DNA from: Chrysemys picta bellii
Lineage: Eukaryota > Chordata > Testudines > Emydidae
Direction: 5' to 3'
Length of the DNA stretch: 64,000 nt
NCBI RefSeq assembly: GCF_011386835.1
Contig: NC_088805.1
Coordinates: forward strand, 19,836,836 to 19,900,835
A model generated the notes under the pieces. That model made no database searches. It was not told the origin of the DNA and was given only the letters and a program-made list of their open reading frames with translations. Below are positions 55,985 to 64,000 of this stretch, piece by piece. A program made the translations under genes and the position numbers. Within the stretch, counting starts at the first letter, position 1, and each line of letters begins with the position of its first letter.

Positions 55985-56250
55985 AATGTCAACCGAATTG
56001 TATATCTCTTTAGATACTTAGGTGATCCTCATCCCACCCAAATGCTTCACAATTATGAATGGTTTTTAACCTCACAATACTCCTCTGAGAGAGGGAAATC
56101 TTTCCCCCATTTTACAGATGGGGAACTGAGGCACAAGGTTGTTCCAGTCACAGTGTCATGTAGGCAGTCTATGGAATTGAACCCAGGTCTCCTGACTCAA
56201 AGTCTAGGGGCTTTGGGCTTTCATTACACCACTTCCCATATGCTTGTAGC
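55985..56250 (-). mobile_element. MIR-like SINE
   Basis: In plus order: CCCATTTTACAGATGGGGAA, CTGAGGCACAAGG, GGAATTGAACCCAGGTCTCC and CAAAGTCTAGGGGC are the complement of the MIR layout. Fairly long but diverged. Confidence 0.6.
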
Positions 56251-56571
56251 CTCCCTTCCTCGAGTCTGGTATCTGGCCTTCAGTACTGGCTAATGCCTAA
56301 TGCTTCAAAAGGAGGCATAACCCCATAATAATGTCGCTATTCAATTGTGCACTGCTGTGCATACTGGGGGAAAGTTCAGTTGTACTTTGAATTCTGCAAA
56401 GGCTTGAAGTTTAATTATGTGCTTCCAGCATACTGCTTGGGATGATGATCTTCAGTAACTTTAATGAATCGTGTGTGACCTGGATTCTCCAGCCAAGAAC
56501 ACACTGCCAGCCAACAGCCAGCCACAGCTGCAGAAAAGATACTGAAAGGCAAGGCTGCCACTTTGATAAGG

Positions 56572-56572
<1 letters not shown>

Positions 56573-56625
<53 letters not shown>
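56573..56625. repeat. GT microsatellite, about 26 units
   Basis: Uninterrupted GT dinucleotide tract of about 53 bp ending TGTGTAAAATG. Short open frames across it are artefacts. Confidence 0.98.
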
Positions 56626-56630
<5 letters not shown>

Positions 56631-56729
56631 GCACTATTGAGAACACACCATTTAAAAAAAACCCAAATACAACAATTTTAAAATAAATTATGTATACCTT
56701 AAAAAAAGCATTAATGCAATACTAATAAT

Positions 56730-56900
56730 TAGGGCTGCCCAAAGGATTCAGGGGGCTGGGGCAAAGTAATTTCGGGGGCCCCTTCCATAAAAAGAAGTTG
56801 CAATACTATAGAATACTATATTCTCGTGGGGGCCCCTGCAGGGTCCAGGACCTAGGGCAAATTGCCCCACTTGCCTCCCCCCCGCCCCCGGGCAGCCCTG
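56730..56900. mobile_element. hAT MITE, 171 bp
   Basis: TAGGGCTGCCCAAAGG and CGGGCAGCCCTG are inverted ends with a perfect 8-bp TSD CTAATAAT (56722-56729 and 56901-56908). Core contains GGGGCAAAGTAATTTCGGGG and AGGGCAAATTGCCCCACTTG. Confidence 0.93.
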
Positions 56901-56919
56901 CTAATAATGAAAATGAACA

Positions 56920-57075
56920 TAAGAATAGCCATACTGAGTCAGACCAAAGGTCCATCTAGCCCAGTATTCTGTCTTCCGACAGTGGCCAATGCCAGCTGCC
57001 CCAGAGGGAATGAACAGAAAAGGTAATCATCAAATGATCCATCCCCTGTCGCCCATTCCTAGCAATGGACAAATA
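56920..57075. mobile_element. CR1-like interspersed repeat
   Basis: ATAAGAATAGCCATACTGAG, TCAGACCAAAGGTCCATC, CTTCCGACAGTGGCCAATGC and AGGTAATCATCAAATGATCC are characteristic of a very common turtle repeat attributed to CR1. It shares GGATCAGACCAATG-like sequence with 19160-19195. Confidence 0.7.
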
Positions 57076-57410
57076 TAATTCGACCTAAAAATCTAGGCTA
57101 AAGATTGGTAAGGTGGAATGTCAGTAGAGTAAGAGTTTTTGAAAATGGGACTTAGGCACCTTTGAAAATCTTATCCTGTCTATCAATCCAGTTCCCTTTT
57201 CTACAGGCACATCATCTCAGTCTCTTCTCCCCTTTAAGCTGAGGTTCAGCAGCAGAACATCCCAGTGTGACACAAACATCCTGCTTGTACATGGCTGTAA
57301 GACAAACAATGTGCTGCGCTCTGTGCTGTACAATAATTTCAACTTGCAGGCATGAAAAAATCAGAAATGCCATCTAATGCTTCTTATGAACTCTCTCAAG
57401 CCTCTGTATT

Positions 57411-57919
57411 GGGGAAATTAAGTGGCATAGCTATAGTGGAATAATTATGCTGCTATAGCTGTCTTGATACAACTCCCCCATGTGGACACTATTCTGGAAT
57501 ACAAGTGACTTTATTCTGGAATAATTACTGAAGCAGAATAATTCACTTACAGTAGAACCTCAGTTACGAACTGACCCAGTCAACCACACACCTCATTTGG
57601 AACCGGAAGTACGCAATCAGGCTGCAGCAGAGCCCCCCCTCTCCTCCCCCAAAAGGCAAACACAGAACAGTACTATGTTAAATGTAAACTACTAAATAAA
57701 TAAATAAATGGAAAGCAGCATTTTTCTTCTCCATAGTAAAGTTTCAAATCTGTATTAAGCCAATGTTCGGTTGTCAACTTTTGAAAGAATAACCATAACG
57801 TTTTGTTCAGAGCTATGAACAGTCTCCATTCCCAAGGTGTTTGTAACTTTGAGGTTCTACTGTAACTACTTTTCACTGCTATGACTATGCTGGTCAATTT
57901 CCCCATGTCGACAAGCCCT
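57411..57919. mobile_element. MITE of the GTCTACAC group, interrupted
   Basis: GTGGCATAGCTATAGTGGAA, TATTCTGGAATACAAGTGAC and the end CATGTCGACAAGCCCT belong to one AT-rich MITE. It is interrupted by a Tc1/mariner-type MITE at 57550-57862. The left end is degraded. Confidence 0.55.
57550..57862. mobile_element. Tc1/mariner (Tigger-like) MITE with TA duplication
   Basis: CAGTAGAACCTCAGTTACG at the left is the inverse of AACTTTGAGGTTCTACTG at the right with few changes, and TA flanks both ends (57548-57549 and 57863-57864), the signature of Tc1/mariner transposition. 313 bp, no transposase; a short AAAT run lies at about 57690-57707. Nested in the MITE at 57411-57919. Confidence 0.88.
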
Positions 57920-58410
57920 TAGTCGCACAGGAAACTAGAAATGATGTGTTTTATACAGTCCTGGGAATTCTTTATTTTTTAATGTCCATTGACTAATTCT
58001 GAATGATAATGGAAATGGTACAACATGAAGACAGCTCACATGATTATCAAAGGGATTTGGATCAATTCTTTTAAATCTTAATATACTGACGATGATGAGA
58101 GGCTTAAAGTTAAACATAACAGACAATTGCTTGCTTGCTTGCTTGGAAAATATGAAGCAGTTGTGGCTGCATTCGTCCATTCAGCTGAAATGGCTGAAAC
58201 CTGGTAGTCGGCAGAGCAAACATTGATTTTTTTTTTAACAGTCTTGCTAAGTGCTGAACACAAATTTTTTGAACGAATGGATCCTAAAAATATATTCGAA
58301 TGGGCAATTCACCTCCTCCCCCAAACACAGCACTTAGGTTTGCTTCTTTTTGGAACAATTTAACATTGCAATTTAGGACCTTCAGACCACATTTACAAAT
58401 GCATTTAGGT

Positions 58411-58450
58411 TAGGGTGACCAAATACAAATCAGGACATCTGGTCACCCTA
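58411..58450. mobile_element. Forty-base minimal hAT MITE
   Basis: TAGGGTGACCAAAT and ATCTGGTCACCCTA are almost all there is: two inverted ends with a 12-base centre. Flanks ATTTAGGT (58403-58410) and ATTGAGGT (58451-58458) match at 7 of 8, the hAT TSD length. The end type is that of 53645-53771. Confidence 0.75.
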
Positions 58451-58829
58451 ATTGAGGTGCCTAAAGATGCAGATAGGCACCTAACTCACTTAAGCACTTT
58501 TGTAAGCCCTACTAGTTGCTAACTCCCATTCATGTCAGGTACCTGAACATCTTTGAAAATCTGGCCCTTGGACTCCAAAACATGTTTGTCACACAGGCAG
58601 TTAGTTGTGATGTTTCATATACATTTTGTTACAAGATATATTCAGTGTGGTTTGTTGTTCATTACAAAAGTGGTTACATTTTTAGTATCTTTGGGGAAAC
58701 ATGTACCAGTCAAAGTATGGAGGCATGAAAGGAATAGAAAATAGGATTATGGGTTGTTTTCCTTCATACACAAAAAGCAAAATGTACTTCAAGGCTGAAT
58801 GATGTTTATTTTATAGTGTTCTGATTTTG

Positions 58830-59220
58830 GTTCAGTGGTTAGGGCAGTAGGTTAGGAATTGTGGAAACTTGTTTGAAGTCCTTGTTCTACCACAGACTTC
58901 CCATGTGGCCTTGGGCAAGTCACTTAGCCTTCATGTGCCTTATGCCCAGATTGTAAAAGGTTGCAATACCTAACTGACAGTCAATAGGATTTTGGCTTCT
59001 AAGTGCATAAATCCCTTTGGAAAAAATGTTATTTAGGCTCCTAAATCAGTGAGATTTTGCAATGCTGAGTGCAGCAACAGTGAAACACCTTTAAAAACCT
59101 GGGCCTTGGTTCCCCATCTGTAAAAGGGGGATAACTGCACTTCCCTACCACAGAGGAACGCAGGGAGTATAAATCCACTGAAGACTGTGAGGTGCTCAAA
59201 TACTATGGTAGTGAAGGCAT
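58830..59220 (+). mobile_element. MIR-like SINE interrupted by a palindromic repeat
   Basis: Left part GTTCTACCACAGACTTCCCA, TGTGGCCTTGGGCAAGTCAC; right part TTGGTTCCCCATCTGTAAAA, GAAGACTGTGAGGTGCTCAA. Between them, about 58965-59097, lies an old repeat with GATTTTGGCTTCTAAGTGC, GGCTCCTAAATCAGTG and TTTAAAAACCTGGGCC words. Confidence 0.6.
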
Positions 59221-59831
59221 AAGCTCAATATCAGAACAGGAAGGGATAACAGGAAAATCTCCAGGAGAAGGTGCACTGTGTGAGACTCCTTTTTAACAGG
59301 CTGTGCTGAACGGTCACCAGGGTTGGCAGAGTCCTTAGGAATTTAAGGGCACTTGTAACATAGAAACAATCCTACTGCTCACACAGCGTAAGTACAACAA
59401 GGAGAAAGAAACTTGTCAAAAGTTGCCAGTCATTCTTATTGCACGGCACCCGCTAGTCACGAGAACTCCCCTGCCCCCATCAGAAATCTAAATGAGGGCT
59501 CTGGGGGTGTGTACGGCTTCCCTTGGTTTCAGCTGGATCCGTGTACACATGTCCAATAGTGGAATATGGTCCCTGTGGCTAAATCCTGTGCTGCTACAGG
59601 AGTAAAGTGGTCCTTGCACAAAGGACATGTGCATAATTCAGGCCAGGGAGGAAATGAATTCCTCTCCATCAAGGATAGCTGTGCCGGCATTCTACGGCTG
59701 GTCCCATCTTCTAATAGATGCCACTTGTGTGGCTCCCTTATGCACAGGCACAGATCAGGCTACCAAGCCCTTCTTCCATCCTGCCCCCAGGCTTCCACCA
59801 CTACAGCGAGAGCTACCGCGGAGCAGAGCTG

Positions 59832-59989
59832 CAGTGCTTAATTTGTAACGAAAGAGGTGCTGGGGCGCAAGCCATTTTTTTACTTTCATAACTGACGCAG
59901 CAAGCCTGGAGGTGCTGGGGCTATGAACTGCCAAGCCTAAAGGTGCCAGAACTCATCCCTGGCAAGCCCTGGCACAAATTTAAGTACCG
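59832..59989. mobile_element. hAT MITE, 158 bp
   Basis: Left end CAGTGCTTAATTTGT, right end ACAAATTTAAGTACCG, inverted with a few changes. Flanks CAGAGCTG (59824-59831) and CAGTGCTG (59990-59997) match at 7 of 8. Core has GAGGTGCTGGGG words twice. Confidence 0.85.
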
Positions 59990-59997
59990 CAGTGCTG

Positions 59998-61134
59998 CTT
60001 TCTTACCTCTAGAGCCTTTGTTTTTGCAGCCCAACCCCTATAGCTTGGGTTGGGTGGGTCAGCCTATTCCTTACCGCTTTGGGCAGCATTTCCAAATTAG
60101 AATTGGGCAGTGCAGGTGGAGTCTTCATTGCAATGTATGTGTTCAAGGGTAAAAAGGATGTAGCTTCCAGGGCTTCTTGCAAAAGCAAAATTGTGTTTTT
60201 TTGAATAAAGGGAGATATAAACGGATGGGACATTTCAAACATAATCCAGTTCCAAACAGCCAGCGTACCAACTGTGCCTTAAGGGGACATAGGCTGATTG
60301 CCAAATCACAAGGAGATGCTTATCACTTTATTTTAATAAACAGTTTTCATGAATGTTCACATTTTAATGGATGATTACATTCATATTTAGCTAGCAGATG
60401 CATTAGTTTTGATTGATGTTATTTCGATGAGTACCAAAGGAATTAAATAATGATTTGCCACTTATTGTAAAGTGCTGCTCCAAATATCTTTTAAATAAAC
60501 AACTTTATTTTGGGTATATGTCAGATGGAAATGTGGCGTAGCGGCGTGCTGTGATGCAGCAAGCACAGTGAGCCATTTGGGGCATCCGTGGATGTCCTCT
60601 GCACAGGGGTTCCACGTGCACCGTTCAGGCAGCTAGGAGCCAGACCTCTCAACCTGCCAAAGGACAAATGTGGGAGGCCAGGTGAGACAGTGCCCCAAAA
60701 TGAGGGGCACCAAAATATATGATTCATGTAGGAAATATTAGCATGCTGAGGGACTCTTTCTTTTAGTGGAGTGAACTCTTCCTACATCCCCAGCTCTGTG
60801 GCTCATTGTTTCAGATGTCAACGATTTTCAGCAAGGGGACACTACTTCCTAGCTCCCACACTAATGTAAAGTGAATGATGCTCCTTGGAGAGGGGACAGT
60901 AGAGAAGTATGGTAGATACAGCCATGTTCTGGCAGGAATGCTGAAAGGTGCTTAGTCTAGTGCTCTGTCTCCCTCTTCCTCCCAATAGTGGCTGGGCCAC
61001 AGAAAGAGGGTGATGAGCCTACTTCTGCCATAGCGAATGGAGGTGAGTTTTCTAGCACAGGTAGTAGAGGCCCAGGCATTTAAATGCAGCGGTCCCAGAT
61101 TCAGTCCCTGCTGCTCACAGCCCACGGCGTGTGT
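59998..61134. other. No gene seen
   Basis: Unique sequence without recognised exon, RNA gene or defined transposon. Confidence 0.35.
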
Positions 61135-61147
61135 GTGGCATAGATGT

Positions 61148-61228
61148 CAAGTATCAGGGGGTAGCTGTGTTCGTCTGTATCCACAAAAACAACGAGGAGT
61201 CCGTTGGCACCTTAAAGACTAACAGATA
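61148..61228 (+). mobile_element. Short retro-inserted repeat, head of snapback superfamily
   Basis: GGGGGTAGCTGTGTTCGTCT, GTATCCACAAAAACAACGAG and GGCACCTTAAAGACTAACAG match the head and arm start of 4418-4612 (GTAGCAGCCGTGTTAGTC; GGCACCTTAGAGACTAACA). Flanked by a 13-bp duplication GTGGCATAGATGT (61135-61147) and GTGGCATAAATGT (61229-61241), 12 of 13 matching. It stops before the hairpin motif, so it lacks the snapback half. Confidence 0.88.
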
Positions 61229-61241
61229 GTGGCATAAATGT

Positions 61242-63540
61242 GTTCTTCCTCTTCATCACCGGCCCTCTAGCACTGAGCTTTTTGCCTTCTTTAGTCTGTT
61301 TCTAACCTCCTCCTTCAAATCAAGAGTGTATGTCCAGAATGCAGTCCTCACATGCGAACACCACAGGTCATTATAGCTCTGTAACAAGGATAAAGGCTGC
61401 TCTCTCCTCTTATCTTGACATAAGAACACTGTTCTAGCTGACTGGTTACACGCTCAGACACTGAGGTCTCACTGTAAAATGTCCCCGCTGTCTTCCATTT
61501 GCACTGAGCACCTGAGTAATTAAAATCCCTATCCTTCCATCATCGCCTGGCCGTTATTTATTAGCACTGATAACATGCTCAGTGCTTCATGATGAACAAG
61601 AGGAAAGTCAGCTGCTGCCCTGAAAGTGCTTCAATTCTAAGCTAGGGTTTCAGGAGAGCTCAGCAGGTTGGGTGCATCCTGTCGGAGAACGTGGTCTGGC
61701 AGAGTTGGTAGCGGTGCCTGGGAAAAGTATGAGGAGAGAGGAGGATTCCTATTTTCTGTGGAGAGTTTCTTGCTAAAGATTGTTAAGGGTCCTATATATC
61801 ACTGGTTCCCTCTCTGAAGGCTTGGGAGAGGGGCAGCTTCCAGACAGCGGTAGGCTTTGAGGTGGTGTGAGCAGCAGCCTACCTGACAGACTCGGGGGCA
61901 GGCTGTCTGAGCTAGCAATCACTTTAGCTGGGTGAGGTGGTAGATCTCTCAGTGCAGCCTGGTAGCACTTCCCTTAGGGCCTGGAGACTGAGCAGTCAGA
62001 ATTCCTGGACCCCACCAGCCCTGGATGACAATCTGTGAATGGCAAGCTGGGGAGGAGGGAAGTGGCTAGAATGTATTAGCTGTTCACACCTGAAAGAGGA
62101 GGGTTATTGTTGGGATACTTGGAGGGAGTGTGCATTTGATTGCTGGCTTTCCCAAATGTATTATGGTATTTCCCCCTTCCCCCAAAAGTTCTCTTTGTCT
62201 TAAATCCCAGGCTCGGAGCTTGCAAGTGGGGAAGTATTACTTATAGTTCCCCAGGTTTCTGGCTGGAGACTTGAGCTGCTGTTATCTAAGTTTTCAGAAG
62301 GACCCCTTAGAATACTGAACCTGGACCTTTTTGCTTCTGACAATGGCTGGCAGAAGGGCCACACGGGATTCACAAAAGTGGGTCTTTCAGGGGGACCTGA
62401 AGGAAGGTTAAAATGCTGTCTTGGCAAACTGGGATGGGGAAAGCATTCAAAAGAACCTGAGAGGGCACCAGAACTGCTGCAAAGGCACCGGGCTGGCTGG
62501 AAGACATATGTGCCTCTAGAAGTTCTATTGAGATCTGGAGGCTTGACTTCTTGCCAGTTCCACTAGGGTTGCATGGACCCTTTAAGAAAGGCCCTCTGGT
62601 CCCATGCTACTCTGAGCTGGGCATAGATGCATGCTGGGAAAGAGTGTCTGTTAAATAAATCCTTGTCCTAGGCATGTTGGAGGCGATTTTGAAAGGCATG
62701 GTAGCTGTGCTGGTGGGTCTCTTCAGGGTAAATCTGCACTGGAGCCTGGTGATGGGGTAAAGGTATGTATGTAATGGATGGCCAGGCTGTGAATTTGGGC
62801 TCTGTTTGGAGTTTTCCTTTCCCTGGCTGATGGAAATAACTGGGTATTTGAAGCAGTCTGGTTGTGTTATAATGTGTCCCCATGGTACCCAGTCCCTGGT
62901 CCACAGAGTATGTTACAATCCCTTAGTTTTGAGAGCCTGGTTCTTTTGCTCAAGTTGTAAACACTTTCAGCTCTGGAGGACTCTGGTGTTGGCCAAGATG
63001 GCTGCTATCACATCTGCAGCAAACATATGTTTCTTTCCTTTCAGAGGCCCAGGACTGTGGCTTCTAGTCAAGGAAAACAGGAAGCCTCTACTCCCTACAG
63101 CAGTTGTAGAGGGAAGTATTTTAGCTCCCAGCTGGGAGGGCCTGTGATGAGTTAGGGCCTGAGAGGCTCTGGCCAGGGACACTTTTTGGAGGTGAAAGAG
63201 ACCTTCCTGAGAGAAGGAACCCAATGAGGCAGTGCGTGTAATGAAAGCTTATGGCCAGTCTGTTGGCCCATTTAGGCCTTTGGACAGTCTGGAAGAGTTT
63301 TATATTTGACTGAAGGGCTAAACTTTCTACAGCATGAGGCATTGCTCCAGAGGGGAACTGAGAAAATGATACACCCCCTACTCGAGGTAAGGGCATCAGT
63401 TGTAGGGCCAGACCCCTGCCTTTACAGCAGAATGATTCTGGAAAAAATTAGCAAGGGGAATCTCAGGCAGTCTTCTCCCCCTCAGGCCTTATCCCAAAGA
63501 TTTCCCCTCCCCCCATGTAAGGTTCTTTTTAAAAATGATT
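61242..63540. other. No gene seen; one old repeat fragment
   Basis: At about 61550-61640 there is an ancient repeat fragment (GTTATTTATTAGCACTGATA, CTCAGTGCTTCATGATG). The remainder is unique. Open frames here (up to 113 codons) match nothing I know. Confidence 0.35.
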
Positions 63541-63915
63541 ATGCTTAAAGGACTAATATAGCCTAGCACACAGGGCTTAGCACATAAAATAAGGCTTCTC
63601 TAATAATGGAAATTGTGGGCCTATGTTACTTGGTTGCCCAATGACAGCTGCATTTGACTCTTGTAACCATTCCACCAATAAAAAAGCAGTTGAAATAAAC
63701 AAGGATTTTCTAGCAGTGACTAAAATTGTTTGCCTGTAAACCCAGTTTGCATAAAAATGCTTCATTGTTAATCTGACAAGAGCTTCCTGTTTATCTTTGG
63801 GCATCGTAAAAGATCTCTTAAAGAACCATTAAAACTAACAGTCAGCACTTGTTAAATTGCTGCACTTAGCTAAGAGGACAGATCATTTAAAGCTGCTAAT
63901 TGGGTGTTTCATGGT
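63541..63915. promoter_or_regulatory. Candidate conserved non-coding element
   Basis: Repeat-free with the octamer-like TTTGCATAAAAATGC (63746-63760) followed by CATTGTTA (SOX-like), CAATGACAGCTG (Meis/E-box), and CTAATTGGG (homeodomain-like). Ends in an A run near 63925-63936. Functional call is inference only. Confidence 0.3.
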
Positions 63916-63939
63916 TCATGCTTAAAAAAAAAAAAAGTT

Positions 63940-64000
63940 GGCTTAAGATTTCAAAAATGACCAGGAATTTTGGGTGCCCAATTGGGACACCTTAAAAGGG
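63940..64000. repeat. Palindromic repeat cut by window end
   Basis: TTTCAAAAATGACCAGGAAT, TTTTGGGTGCCCAATTGGG and ACACCTTAAAAGGG resemble the left half of an old foldback repeat; the other half would lie beyond the window. Confidence 0.35.

Noticed and set aside
56573..56625. Valine/cysteine or histidine/threonine repeat peptide frames
   Set aside because: They are translations of a GT dinucleotide microsatellite.
1..64000. CRISPR array, prokaryotic operon or phage content
   Set aside because: No regularly spaced identical repeats, no ribosome-binding-site/ORF organisation, and vertebrate transposons throughout.

Overview
This window looks like non-coding nuclear DNA from a vertebrate, most probably a cryptodiran turtle. 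The strongest clue is two copies of the tRNA-derived SINE with a CR1-type 3' tail (17135-17311 on the minus strand, 38911-39108 on the plus strand) and a third copy nested in a CR1 LINE (50976-51170). That SINE design, paired with a CR1 LINE, is the classical tortoise polIII/SINE. CR1 is the main LINE present, and there are many short non-autonomous hAT elements with 8-bp target-site duplications (TSDs), as expected in turtles. The species call is inferred from repeat content and was not searched.

I recognise no host protein-coding exon. The longest open frames (up to 225 codons) lie in microsatellites, GC-rich transposon cores or antisense to LTRs, and none resembles a protein family. The only real protein homology is transposon-derived: a 68-codon open C-terminal piece of an RTE-type LINE (about 25448-25660, plus strand) and a broken CR1 reverse transcriptase (49225-51205). 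The window is therefore probably intergenic or deep intronic.

Layout: 0.4-2.7 kb holds a possible LTR and a solo LTR with a nested MITE. At 4.4 kb is a perfect 62-bp snapback repeat with a 14-bp TSD, and a related snapback lies at 42.1 kb. From 8.7 to 17.3 kb is a series of hAT elements, mostly with GC-rich cores, plus a SINE. From 19.6 to 24.8 kb the sequence is almost repeat-free. The RTE fragment is at 25.4 kb. From 27.6 to 31.5 kb are hAT, MIR-like and other MITE copies; 31.5-35.1 kb is mostly unique. From 38.3 to 48.2 kb are hATs, a SINE, two solo LTRs that each split a MIR-like copy, and a CR1 split by a palindromic hAT. The multiply interrupted CR1 is at 49.2-51.2 kb. From 53.4 to 61.3 kb are small hATs, ancient palindromic MITEs, a Tigger/mariner-like MITE nested in another MITE, and a CR1-like piece.

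The observation most worth pursuing is that the two snapback families share an exact layout: GAAGAAG, a 14-nt hairpin segment, then CGAAAGCTT. Stem pairs differ in compensating ways, and the layout resembles a degenerate hammerhead-ribozyme core. Several repeat-free, homeodomain-site-rich stretches are listed as candidate conserved non-coding elements; this needs cross-species alignment to test.
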